64,000 bases of DNA, from the NCBI RefSeq assembly GCF_002072215.1, contig NZ_JXMW01000003.1, positions 124,001-188,000 of the forward strand, read 5' to 3'. Made by a program: the position numbers and the translations under genes. The DNA comes from Methanobrevibacter arboriphilus JCM 13429 = DSM 1125. GTDB taxonomy: Archaea; Methanobacteriota; Methanobacteria; Methanobacteriales; Methanobacteriaceae. Below the pieces are notes generated by a model. That model was not told the DNA's origin, ran no database searches, and saw only the letters and a program-made list of their open reading frames with translations. Positions 1-10,800 of this stretch are shown one piece after another; position 1 is the stretch's first letter, and each line of letters starts with the position of its first letter.

Positions 1-1905
1 GGAGATTATACTTCTGTTAGTAAAGGTTCAGATGTTATTCCAACAGGAAATAATCCTATTATTTTATTTTCAAGAAGCAGTGCTACTAGTTGTAACAATA
101 TAAATATTACAAATAATAGGCTTGAAACAAATAATGGAGTCATTGTTTGGGTTAATGAATCATATCCTCCTCAAAATTTTACATATGCAAACAATCTACA
201 AACATTCTTTATTGATGATGAATCTTATTATAACTTTTTTGATAATAATGGAGACTTTTTAGCTAATATTAATGTTACTAATAATGATACACTTAGGTTA
301 GGAAATTTAAATAAAAAGAAATTTAATATTGACAGAAAATTAACTATTATTCCTTTCAATCAGACATCTGTGATTTCATTTTGTCAAATTATCTTAAAAG
401 ATGGGTCTTCTGGATCACTTATTAAAGATTTATATATGATAAGTGATTCATGTGTTTTAGCAATTGAAGAGTCTAATGATAATATTCTTGAAAATAATCG
501 AATACTTATAATGAATGTAGGAGATGCACTTTATTATTCTGTAACTGGAATATCTATTACAGGAGATAGTGTAAGAAATAAAATTTTGAATAATAATATT
601 GAGATGATTGGTAATCCTAATCCTTTAAATCCAGTATATTTCTATGGCATTTCTCTTGGATCTTATGGCTATAATACTATAAATAATACTATCAGTGGAA
701 ATAAAATAAATATAAATTCTGGATATTATGCAGGAGGTATTTCTTTAACTGGAGCTATTGGAACTATCGTATCAAATAACATTCTTTCTTTATATGGTAA
801 AAATTTTGTTTATGGTATTGCAATAAGTGACATGTCTGCTTGGGATTATACACAAAAATCAAATAAAAACCAAATAATTTCTAATAATATCAATGCAAAG
901 GGCGGTATGATTTATTTAATTCAATCATATAATTCTTTATATAATACTATTAAGAATAATAATATTACAGGAGATGGTGATGCAGTTTATGGTTATGCAG
1001 CTGCAGGAGCTTTAAGTGATCTTGTTGAAGGAAATATTATAATAATTAAAGGTATTGATTCTAGTAAAATTGTTAATGGCTTTGATTCAATTGGATTTGG
1101 GCATGGAGGAATATTTTTTACTCAAGGGTCTTCTAATATAACTATTATTAATAATAAGATAACTTCTATTTATAAAAAAGGAGGAGATTATGGAATATTC
1201 ATTAATGGAAGTGATATAGATTCTAAAAATACAATAAAAAACAATATAGTCACTTCTGATAATGCTAAAAAAGTTGGAAAAGCGGCTATCTTCACTGATA
1301 AATCTTCTGATCTAATATCTGGAAACACTCCCAAAAAAACTACCTTAGACATACTTACAAAAACAATCTATAAAGGGAAAATTGCTACTATTAAAGCGAT
1401 TCTTAAAGATGAAGATGGAAATTTAGTAGCTAATACTAAAATCCAATTAAAAATCAATGGAAAACTTTATTATGCAACTACTAATTCTAAAGGTGTAGCT
1501 ACATTTAAGATTTCCTCTCTTAAAGTGGGTAAATTCAGAGTCACTGCCGATTATGTAGGAAATACAGCCTTATTGAAATCTTCTAATACTAAATATCAGG
1601 TTGTTAAAGGAATACCAGACTTAATCATTAAAAAAGTCAAAAAACAGGGCAATAGCTATCAAATTACTATTAAAAATCAAGGTTCAGCTAAGTCTACTAT
1701 ATCTAAGTTAAAAATATTCTATAAAAAAAATAAATACAATCTAGCTACAGCCAAAGGAATAAACCCTGGCAAATCTATAACATTAAAAGTAAAATTCTTA
1801 AAAAAATTAGCTAATAACAAATATACTAAGATTGCACAGATAAATTATAATAAAAAAGCTTTAGAATCTAATTATAACAATAATAAGAAAAAATTTAAGG
1901 TTTAA
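1..1905 (+). CDS. Adhesin-like surface protein, 5' end outside the window
   Basis: The frame is open from base 1 and gives 634 residues, so the start lies upstream; the internal GTG at 370 is not the start. Residues about 1-440 are right-handed beta-helix (NosD/PbH1-type) repeats rich in Asn, Ile and Gly. A ~50-residue module at about 62-113 (YYNFFDNNGDF...NDTLRLGNL) matches modules in the neighbouring surface proteins. Residues about 448-540 form an Ig-like domain (ATIKAILKDEDG...NSKGVATFKI). The last ~95 residues are a CARDB-like module (PDLIIKKVKKQGNSY...NYNNNKKKFKV) of the kind that ends many Methanobrevibacter adhesin-like proteins. It is presumably exported and attached to the pseudomurein wall. 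The ligand is unknown. Confidence 0.85.
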   Translation, partial: GDYTSVSKGSDVIPTGNNPIILFSRSSATSCNNINITNNRLETNNGVIVWVNESYPPQNFTYANNLQTFFIDDESYYNFFDNNGDFLANINVTNNDTLRLGNLNKKKFNIDRKLTIIPFNQTSVISFCQIILKDGSSGSLIKDLYMISDSCVLAIEESNDNILENNRILIMNVGDALYYSVTGISITGDSVRNKILNNNIEMIGNPNPLNPVYFYGISLGSYGYNTINNTISGNKININSGYYAGGISLTGAIGTIVSNNILSLYGKNFVYGIAISDMSAWDYTQKSNKNQIISNNINAKGGMIYLIQSYNSLYNTIKNNNITGDGDAVYGYAAAGALSDLVEGNIIIIKGIDSSKIVNGFDSIGFGHGGIFFTQGSSNITIINNKITSIYKKGGDYGIFINGSDIDSKNTIKNNIVTSDNAKKVGKAAIFTDKSSDLISGNTPKKTTLDILTKTIYKGKIATIKAILKDEDGNLVANTKIQLKINGKLYYATTNSKGVATFKISSLKVGKFRVTADYVGNTALLKSSNTKYQVVKGIPDLIIKKVKKQGNSYQITIKNQGSAKSTISKLKIFYKKNKYNLATAKGINPGKSITLKVKFLKKLANNKYTKIAQINYNKKALESNYNNNKKKFKV

Positions 1906-2313
1906 ATATAAATATATAGATTAAAGAAAAGTTTATCTTAATTTTTTCTTTTTATTCTTATTTTTTATTTTCTTTTTTATTTTTATTCTCATTTTTTATT
2001 ATTATTTTCATTTTTGTCATAATTTTTTTTATCTTCTCTTTGTTTTTTTAAAAAATATAGGAATATTTATTAATAAGAATTTATTAAAAGAATTATAATA
2101 TCAAATGATGTTGAATTTATATAAAGTAATCTTTATAAATTTTTTATTATTAATTAATTTAAATTCATAAAATATTATTTAATTTGATTTAATTTAGCTA
2201 AAAAATATTTTAAAGTTTTTTTATGACTTTAAATTAATTGTTATAATTAATAGAATTGTAATTTTTATATTCAATTGAATTTAATTCGATAAAAAAATAA
2301 TTTGAGGGAAAAA
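1906..2313. other. Intergenic spacer between two adhesin-like genes
   Basis: AT-rich spacer. Bases about 1935-2050 on the plus strand are a long T-rich run, a plausible archaeal transcription terminator for the upstream gene. The rest should hold the promoter of the next gene; several TATA-like stretches are present and none stands out. A good Shine-Dalgarno (TGAGGG, 2303-2308) precedes the ATG at 2314. No gene seen. Confidence 0.5.
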
Positions 2314-5300
2314 ATGGGAAAATTAAAAATAACTATGGTATTTATTGTTCTTTTAATTTTTTTAGCATTAGGAACAGCAAATGCTGCTGATACTAATAGT
2401 TTTGATAATAATGCTGTTAATGATAATAGTATTAATGGCAATTTTATTGATTCTAATTTGGTTGATGCTAATATTGTTAATGATAACAATGCTGATGATA
2501 GTTTTGATGTTAATGGTGTTAATGATAATAATTTAAATGGTAATGGTAATTCAAATAAAGAAAATACATCTAATAATGATTATAATAATTTTAAAGATTC
2601 TAATTCTGGATTAGGCTCTATTATAGATCAGCCTTTTTCAACTGAATCTTCTTTAAATGTTCAAAATATGATTATTGCTAGTACTCCTGTTACTTATATT
2701 ATAAATAATTCCAATTATAATGACTTTTTTTATAATAATGGATCAATTAGATCAGGAATTAATGCTGGAGATACTTTATATATTCAAGGAACATTAACAA
2801 ATAAAAACTTTATAATATCCATACCATTAAATATTATTACAACAAAGGGTGATGGTAAATTGGTTAAATGTACTATTACTATTATTAATACTGGTTCTGG
2901 TTCAAATATAACAAATTTAACTTTTAATAATAGTAATAATAATGGGCATGGAGTTCATTTAACTGGAACTCAGTACAATAAAATCGAAAATTGTAGCTTC
3001 ACTCTAAACGGTCTTAATGCTTATTCTATTCCTGTTGTTAGATCAAATTATAATAGAATTATAGGAAACACAATAAAACAAACTCCTAACAATGCAGGTC
3101 AAGGCCAAACACACTCATTAATTGTTTTAGGAGATTCTCATTATAATGTAATAGAAAATAACACACTTGAATCCGATGGTTCAAACTGTATTTATCTATG
3201 TACAGCAGCTTTTGCTGATTTTTCAGGTAGTAAATCTTCTACCAATAATAATATATCTGGAAATATAATATATGGGGTTTCTGGAGATTGGTGCTGGGCA
3301 ATAGCTATAAGTAATGGTGATTATAACAATATAAAAAATAATAAAGTTAGAGGTGCTCAAAGAGGTATTTCAGTTTCAGGAAACTATATTAATATAACTG
3401 ACAATGATTTACAGTCTAAAGGTACTTCTGATAAACCAGGTATAGGAATTTCCGCAAGTGGAAATTATATTAATATAATTAATAATTATATTAACCAGTC
3501 TACAACTAATGAAGTAGGGATTGAGTTTTCAGGTACTAATTCTTCAATAAGAAATAATACAATTTTCACTATTAATGGATATGCTATGCAAGTTAGTGTT
3601 AGTGAAAATATAACACTTCAAAATAATTCTATTGCAACTAAAGCTGGAAAAGGAATTTCTATTTTTGGAACTAACAATTTGATCTTAATTGAAAATAATT
3701 ATATAAATTCTACTAATGGTGTTTGTATAATGTTAGATAAAGCATCTAATAGTAAATTCCCTAAAAATGTTATTATAAAAAATAATAAACTAAATACTAC
3801 TGGAGAATTTGCAGTTGATGCGAAAAATGCTGATGATAGTCCTGGATCTATACTTTTTGACGGTCAGGGTAATATTATTTATGGAGGTGGAAAATATAGG
3901 GATCCTAATGGTGTAGTGTCAATTCCAAATTCAACTCCAATATTTGATGGTGAATCTCATTATGTAAATGAAAGTAATTATGATGATTATTTTACAAGTG
4001 ATGGAACTTTAACAAGTAATGTAAGTGATAGAGACATTTTAATTATCTCAGGAAACTTTTATAATAAGAACATAATTATAAATCGTGTAGTTAAAATTGA
4101 AGGAAATGGAGCTTACTTTTACAATACTACATTTAAAATTATTATTGATGGGGCTAGAATTGATTCTATAAATATAATCAATTCTAATAATATGGGGATA
4201 ATTATAGTAGAAGCAAATAATGTTGAAATTAATTATTGTAATATAACTTTGAATCATACAAAAACAGCTTATGGAATTTGGATTTCTAAATCAGATAATG
4301 CTAAAATTAAATATAATAGGATCACTGTGAAAGGTGACTTCTTAACATTTGGAATTTTCCTTGATGGAGCTAATAATTGCACAATCCAAGATAATATTAT
4401 AAATGTTACTGGAACTAAAGACTTATACAATCATCACGTTGGAAATTGTACTGAATGTGATAATGGCACTTGTGTTGGAGGTACTTGTACTGGTGGTACT
4501 TGTGTTGGAGGCACCTGTGTTGATGGTACTTGTACTGGTGGTACTTGTGTTGGAGGTACTGATGATGATGGTACTCATATAATTCCAGAAATTTATAGAA
4601 CTTATGGTATTATATTAATCGGTTCTGATAATAATAAAATAATTAATAATCGTATATATGCGACTTCTGCTTTAGAAAATGCTATTGATCCTATTAATGA
4701 TGGTCAAAATTCAATTGTAGGTATAGATATCTATTATGATAGTCATAATAATGAAGTAATAGGTAATATAATAGAGATAATAGCTAAAGATCCGTTTTTA
4801 TATGGAATGGGTGTATTAGGATCTCCAACAGGAACAAATTCAACTACAGCTAAAAACAATATTTTTAAAAATAATAGGGTCACTCTTGTTGGACCTTATT
4901 TTGTGTCTGGTTTTATCTCTGGTCAAAATAGTTATGATACTATCGTATCTGATAATACTTTTGAATGTTGGGGAGGCAACTATAGCTATGGTATAACACT
5001 TGAAAAATCTCAATTAAATACAATTGCTAATAACACAATTAGAACTTCAGCAATAGTAAACTATGCAATAGAAGCTTTTGAATCCAACTATAATATAATT
5101 TCAAATAATAATATCGAGTCTCAGGGTAGTTATAGTTATGGAATTGCTCTTTATTCCTCCTCTGGAAACTCTATTTCTTATAATACAATCAATGTTAATG
5201 GTAATAGATTAACTACACCACTTGAAGGAACACACCATGATGTTATTCCTTATGGTAATGCTGGTATTTTACTTATTGCTAATTCAAATGGTAACAATAT

Positions 5301-6933
5301 CACTAATAATTCAATAATCTCTTCAGGAGAATATGCTATTAATTGTACTAATACATCAGGTAATAAAATTGTATATAATTTTTTAAATACTACTGATATG
5401 GATGGGAAAAAAGGAAAAGATTCTGTAAGTTCAATTGCAGGGATGAATGTTATTGAAAGAAATTATTATCACTCTTTTGAAGCAACATTACCACCAGTTT
5501 CAACTGAAGTTAATGGTACTGCTAATTCAACATTCCATGTTAATAGCCAAACAGGAGATGTCAATGGTGCTAAAGTCAAATTTTATGTCTTTTATGAGGG
5601 AACATGGACATTATTTAATGAAAGCTATATTACTGATGGGGTTGCAGGATTTAATTGGAATAAAATATTTAATGGATTAAATTATGGAGTATATCAGATT
5701 AAAGCAGTAATTATTAAAGATGGTTTTGAAGATTACACTATATATTCTAATTTAACTGTTAATAAAGCTCCTATTGAAGTTATAATACTCAATTCTACTG
5801 GAATAAAAGGTGGCTCTGTTAAACTGTCTGCTAAAGTAACAGATAAAAGAAATAATTCTGTTTCTAATGTTAAAGTTGATTTTTATGTGAATGGGTTTTA
5901 TGTTGGCTCAAACAGAACAAATTCTGAGGGTATAGCTGTTTATAATTATATTGAAAGAAAAGGCTTAAATGTTGGATCTTATAACTTGAAAGCAGATGCT
6001 TTGGTCTCTTATAATCATTTAAATGGGTCTAATGAAGGAATAGTTAAAATTAAAGATAAATCTATCCTTACATTTTATTCAATTCCTTCAGAAATAGGAA
6101 AAATTAGTATTATTCAAGCTGTATTAAAAAATAGTGCAGGTAAAGCCTTGTCTGGTAAAACTTTATATTTAATAATTGGAAATAAGGTTTATTTGGCTAA
6201 TACTACTTCTAATGGAATAGCTACTTTTGGATTCTCAGGACTAAATATAGGTAAGACTAAGTTTGTAATTTTATTTGTTGATGATGATACACAAGGATCT
6301 TGCAATGTTACAGGATATTATACTGTAAAAAATCATGCTGATTTGATTATAACTCATGTTAAAAAATCAGGAAATTATAAATACAAAATTACTGTAAAAA
6401 ATCAAGGTGAATCAACTTCTAAAGCTTCTAAACTTAAGATTTGGTTTGGTAAAAAGTATAAAATAGTTAAAATAGGTTCAATTGATCCAAATAAATCTAA
6501 AACAATTAATGTAAATTTCTTTAAATATTCTACTCATAAAAAATATACAAAATATGTTGAAATAAATTACAATAAAGCTATAAATGAAACAAACTATAAA
6601 AATAATAAAATTTCCTTTAAAACTTCTAATTATCAAAGATTCAAAGCAGACCTAACTATTAAATCTATCAAAAGATCTGGAAATAAATATATTATAACTA
6701 TTAAAAATCAAGGGACAGCTGAATCTGGGAAATTTAGAATTAAAATAGGTTATGGTAAAAAAGGAAAGATTTTTACAGTAAAGTCAATACCTAAAGGTAA
6801 ACAACTGACTCAAAAATTTACCTTCTTTAAGTATTCAACTCATAAAAAGTATACTAAATATGTTAATGTAAATTATAATAAGGCAGTTGTTGAATCTAAC
6901 TATAAAAATAATTTAAAAAAATTTAAAGTTTAG
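2314..6933 (+). CDS. Adhesin-like surface protein with Cys-rich pentapeptide insert
   Basis: A large secreted protein of 1539 residues. ATG 2314 is chosen over TTG 2302 because TGAGGG lies at the right distance before it and because it gives a compact signal peptide (MGKLKITMVFIVLL...ANA). An Asn/Asp-rich low-complexity stretch follows (about 25-105). Two beta-helix blocks come next, each opened by a ~50-residue cap module (about 130-180 and 550-600), with PbH1/NosD-type repeats up to about 1050. Three Ig-like domains (about 1055-1340) and two tandem CARDB-like modules (about 1340-1440 and 1445-1539) form the stalk and wall end. Inside the second helix is an unusual Cys-rich repeat. The role is probably adhesion to host, partner cell or plant matter; the ligand is unknown. 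Confidence 0.9.
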   Translation: MGKLKITMVFIVLLIFLALGTANAADTNSFDNNAVNDNSINGNFIDSNLVDANIVNDNNADDSFDVNGVNDNNLNGNGNSNKENTSNNDYNNFKDSNSGLGSIIDQPFSTESSLNVQNMIIASTPVTYIINNSNYNDFFYNNGSIRSGINAGDTLYIQGTLTNKNFIISIPLNIITTKGDGKLVKCTITIINTGSGSNITNLTFNNSNNNGHGVHLTGTQYNKIENCSFTLNGLNAYSIPVVRSNYNRIIGNTIKQTPNNAGQGQTHSLIVLGDSHYNVIENNTLESDGSNCIYLCTAAFADFSGSKSSTNNNISGNIIYGVSGDWCWAIAISNGDYNNIKNNKVRGAQRGISVSGNYINITDNDLQSKGTSDKPGIGISASGNYINIINNYINQSTTNEVGIEFSGTNSSIRNNTIFTINGYAMQVSVSENITLQNNSIATKAGKGISIFGTNNLILIENNYINSTNGVCIMLDKASNSKFPKNVIIKNNKLNTTGEFAVDAKNADDSPGSILFDGQGNIIYGGGKYRDPNGVVSIPNSTPIFDGESHYVNESNYDDYFTSDGTLTSNVSDRDILIISGNFYNKNIIINRVVKIEGNGAYFYNTTFKIIIDGARIDSINIINSNNMGIIIVEANNVEINYCNITLNHTKTAYGIWISKSDNAKIKYNRITVKGDFLTFGIFLDGANNCTIQDNIINVTGTKDLYNHHVGNCTECDNGTCVGGTCTGGTCVGGTCVDGTCTGGTCVGGTDDDGTHIIPEIYRTYGIILIGSDNNKIINNRIYATSALENAIDPINDGQNSIVGIDIYYDSHNNEVIGNIIEIIAKDPFLYGMGVLGSPTGTNSTTAKNNIFKNNRVTLVGPYFVSGFISGQNSYDTIVSDNTFECWGGNYSYGITLEKSQLNTIANNTIRTSAIVNYAIEAFESNYNIISNNNIESQGSYSYGIALYSSSGNSISYNTINVNGNRLTTPLEGTHHDVIPYGNAGILLIANSNGNNITNNSIISSGEYAINCTNTSGNKIVYNFLNTTDMDGKKGKDSVSSIAGMNVIERNYYHSFEATLPPVSTEVNGTANSTFHVNSQTGDVNGAKVKFYVFYEGTWTLFNESYITDGVAGFNWNKIFNGLNYGVYQIKAVIIKDGFEDYTIYSNLTVNKAPIEVIILNSTGIKGGSVKLSAKVTDKRNNSVSNVKVDFYVNGFYVGSNRTNSEGIAVYNYIERKGLNVGSYNLKADALVSYNHLNGSNEGIVKIKDKSILTFYSIPSEIGKISIIQAVLKNSAGKALSGKTLYLIIGNKVYLANTTSNGIATFGFSGLNIGKTKFVILFVDDDTQGSCNVTGYYTVKNHADLIITHVKKSGNYKYKITVKNQGESTSKASKLKIWFGKKYKIVKIGSIDPNKSKTINVNFFKYSTHKKYTKYVEINYNKAINETNYKNNKISFKTSNYQRFKADLTIKSIKRSGNKYIITIKNQGTAESGKFRIKIGYGKKGKIFTVKSIPKGKQLTQKFTFFKYSTHKKYTKYVNVNYNKAVVESNYKNNLKKFKV
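4468..4557 (+). repeat. Six 15-bp units coding TCxGG pentapeptides
   Basis: In-frame tandem array of six 15-base units reading TCVGG, TCTGG, TCVGG, TCVDG, TCTGG, TCVGG. Two more cysteines lie just upstream (NCTEC). It sits inside the second beta-helix of the surrounding surface protein, and a DDDGTH stretch follows. Eight cysteines in about 40 residues is striking because the rest of the protein has very few. Confidence 0.9.
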
Positions 6934-7213
6934 TAATATTCTTTTATTTTTTTATTTTAACTCTAATAATATTTTTAATTTTTAAACTTACTTTTTATTA
7001 ATTTTTATTAGTTTTACCATTCATTACTTTCACTTTTTATTAGTTTTATGATATTTTTTGTTATTTTTAGATATATATTATTTTTACACAATATTTAAAA
7101 ACTATTTATACTATAATGACTAAAGTTATTTTAGAACTACTTATTTAGATAAGTTAAGTTAATTTGATATTATTTGTTGTTGATATTTGTTTTTAATATT
7201 TCAAATCACTTAG

Positions 7214-7289
7214 GGGCCTGTGGTCTAGCCTGGAATATGACGATGGACTTCGGATCCATAGGTCAGGGGTTCAAATCCCCTCAGGTCCG
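7214..7289 (+). tRNA. tRNA-Arg (anticodon UCG)
   Basis: A full cloverleaf can be drawn. The acceptor GGGCCTG (7214-7220) pairs with CAGGTCC (7282-7288), with a G discriminator at 7289. The anticodon stem ATGGA/TCCAT encloses loop CTTCGGA, giving anticodon TCG, which reads CGA. The T arm is GGGG-TTCAAAT-CCCC. CCA is not encoded. A run of T follows at once and would end transcription. The gene lies between two adhesin-like genes, a position where tRNA genes often serve as integration sites. Confidence 0.93.
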
Positions 7290-7801
7290 TTTTTAAACAT
7301 ACTAAACTAATCAGCTAATTTTTTAATTAAATTTAAATTAATAATTATTCTGTACACTTAATGGTCTTTTTATTTCAATATATTTATATAATGGATTGAT
7401 GTGATTATATTAAAAGCTATATGTTAATTTATGATTTTAATTACTCATTATTTTAATTAACAATATTGTCATGGTTTTATTGGATTAATACAATATGTTG
7501 ATATATATCATATACACTGGTATCTAATCATTAATACTTATTTTTTGAATATCTATTTATTTTTCAATTTATTTTTAGTTTTTTCAATGTTTTAGTTAAT
7601 TTTATATACTCCTTTTTTTATAATTATATTCAATAGTTAATCAAATATACTTTAAACTTTATCAACTTAACTTTAATATCTAATTTTCTTATTTGGTTTA
7701 TCTACTGATTACTTCTAAAAATATGAGAAATTCCTATTTTTATTATTTGCTTAGCTATTATTTTATAATTTAAATAAAAAATACATAGGAGGTAATTTTT
7801 T
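7290..7801. other. Intergenic spacer, tRNA-Arg to next adhesin-like gene
   Basis: About 510 bases of AT-rich DNA after the tRNA. No gene, tRNA or clear repeat is visible. A strong Shine-Dalgarno (AGGAGGT, 7787-7793) sits at its right end and fixes the TTG start of the next gene. Confidence 0.5.
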
Positions 7802-10800
7802 TTGAAAAAGAATAATTTTTTCATCATTAGTGCTTTACTTATAATATGTTTATTTTTAGGGTTAGCTAGTGTCTCTGCTGCTTCAAGTGACATTTATGTT
7901 TCACCTAGTGGTAATGATTCATCTAATAATGGTACTGTTGATAGCCCTTATCAATCTATTGGTAAAGCTGTTAATCAGTCACATGATTCTAGTAATGTTA
8001 ATATTTATTTAGATGAAGGTACTTATCGTGGTAAAGGTAATAATACTGAAATTGTGATTAATAAAGCTCATGTTAGTCAAGGTGGAAGTATAAGTATCAT
8101 TGGTAAGGGTAAAGATAAAACTTTTATTGATGGTGATTCTATTAGCTTTATATTTGATATAAAAGCTGATTCTATTGTTTATTTGCATAATCTAACTATT
8201 CGTAATTGTAAAAGTACTAATGGTGGAGCAATAATTAATAGTGGGAATTTATCAATTAATAATTGTAATTTTGAAAATAACTATGCAACATCTTATGGTG
8301 GTGCAATTTACAGTGAGTATGGTGCTAATTTAAATATTGTTAATTCTGTATTTAATAATAATTATGCAGCATCTTATGGTGGAGCGATCTTTGGTTACAT
8401 AATAAAACTTAATAATTGTAATTTTACAAATAACATTGTAGATTCTAATATTATTTATTCATCAGATGCAAATTCATTTGTATACAATTGTTATTTTATT
8501 AATAACACTATAAATAGTACTAGTTCTTGGATTTATAGTACTCTGTATATGAATGGAGGTTCTATAGTAAATAATACATTTATAAACTGTTCAGCTCCAA
8601 ATAGCGATTCAACTCCTATTTTATACATTGGGGGAAATATCTACCTTAAAAACAATACTGTAATTAACTGTTTTAATAAAAATAATCTGAGCTTTATTAA
8701 GTCTGACTGGGCTAATTTCAATTCTAATCTGACTTTTTTAGGCAATTCAACTGTCAATGTTAATAAACCAAGTAATATTCGCTTAAATGCTCTTTTAACT
8801 GATGATATGGGCAATGCTATTAGTGGTGGAACTGTCTATTTTATTATAAATGGTATTTTAAATAAAAGTAATTCTACTAATGCAAGTGGTATAGCCACTT
8901 ATACATTCACACAGTTATTCAATGATGGTTTGTATGTTGTTTCAGGTTATGTAGGTTCTGAAAATGTAACTTCTGTTAGAACTGGTGTTATAAATGTAAC
9001 TATTAATAGGGATTCTGTCACTTACTATGTTTCTAATAGTGGAAATGATGATTCTGGAGATGGAACTGAGGATAACCCATTTAAAACAATTCAAAATGCT
9101 ATTAATAGAGGTTTTGCAGTTTCAATATATCCAACTATTATTATTAAAGATGGTGTCTATAAGGGTATTGGTAATGTTAATATGTCTTTCAATGATTTAG
9201 GAATATTAACTATTATTGGTAGTGCTAATACTATTTTAGATGGTGAAGTTCAAAACTGGTTGTTTAAATTTGGTTCTTATACTCAAGTGAATTTAGCGAA
9301 TTTAACTATTGCAAATTTTAGTGGTAAAGATACATATCCTCAAGAATATATTATGCAATTTAGTACAGGTTTTAATATTACTAATTGTAATTTTGTAAAT
9401 AATACAAATTATACTCTTATATATGACGGATCTAGTGCAACTAAAAATTTAGTTAATTGTAATTTTATTAATAATTTCAATATGACTAACTTAGTTTCTT
9501 TAGGATATAATAGCTTCCTTAATAATTGCTCATTTATAAATAATTCTGGAGTTAAATCTGACGCAAGAACTACTATACTTTATATACATAATGGTACAGT
9601 TAGTAATTCTAAATTTATTAATAATACTATAACTGCAAATGATTATTATACTGCCATTCTATATATTCATTCTTCTGCACAAAGTTATAATAATAAATTT
9701 ATTAATAACACTATTTTAGAATCTGTACAATCTTATACTGGAGGTACAACACTACAAGGAAATGTGAATAGTATTAATGACTATTTTGAAAATAATATTG
9801 CTATTCGTGGTGGTGCAGTATCTGGCTCTGGAAACTTCACAAATACAACTTTTAAAAATAATAAAGCTTTACAATATGGTGGAGCTATTTACTTAAATGG
9901 CTTATTAAACTTGATAAACTGTACTTTTTCAAATAATAATGCTACATTAAATGGTAAAGATATTTATGTATATGGATATACTTCTGGATTAACATATACT
10001 GGTGGGAAAATTGATGGATTTGGTTTGGTTTTTAAATCTATTAATACTACTTTAATTAGAAATTATTTAATAGCTAATTTTGTAAATGATGATGGTATTG
10101 TTATTGGTGGAACAAATGTTTCATTCTATGCTAATGGTACTTATCTTGGTGTTGCAGAGTTAATAAATGGAGAAGCTAAATTAAATGTTGTAGGCTTAAA
10201 TAATGGAATTTATCAAATAACTGGTGAATATCAAGGTGCTGGAAATGATACTTCAATTACATCAGGTGTTTTAAATATCTCTTCTAGTATTTTAGACTCT
10301 TTAGATGTTTATGTTGCAACTAATGGTAGTGATACTAATGGTACTGGTTCTATAGATAATCCTTTTGCTACAATTATTAAAGCTATAAATGTTGGTTTGG
10401 AGAGAACTCAAAACCTTAGAGTGCATCTTGCAGAAGGAACATATTCTGGTAGTGGAAATGTTAATATTACTTTACCTGGGTCTGTTAATCTTACTATTGT
10501 AGGGGCTGGAATGAATAAAACTATTCTTTATGGCGATTCTGTAAATTGGGCTTTCTTTAATAATTTTGGTGAATGTGTATCAACTATTGCTAATTTAACT
10601 ATTGATAAGTTTAATACTCAAGGGTCATCAAAAGGAGGTGCAACATCTGGGTTTGGTATTGTTCATAATTTAGGTAATCTAATTGTTGAAGGTTGTAATT
10701 TTAAAAATAGCAATGGAACTGCTTTAGTTAATGAACGTGATTCTGCTGGAAATAGAGATGTTACTTTAGCTAGCTATTGGGGTAATTTAACTGTAAAAAA

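Noticed and set aside
5447-5680. Alternative plus-strand frame inside the second adhesin gene
   Set aside because: Overlaps the continuous adhesin frame and shows no independent start signal.
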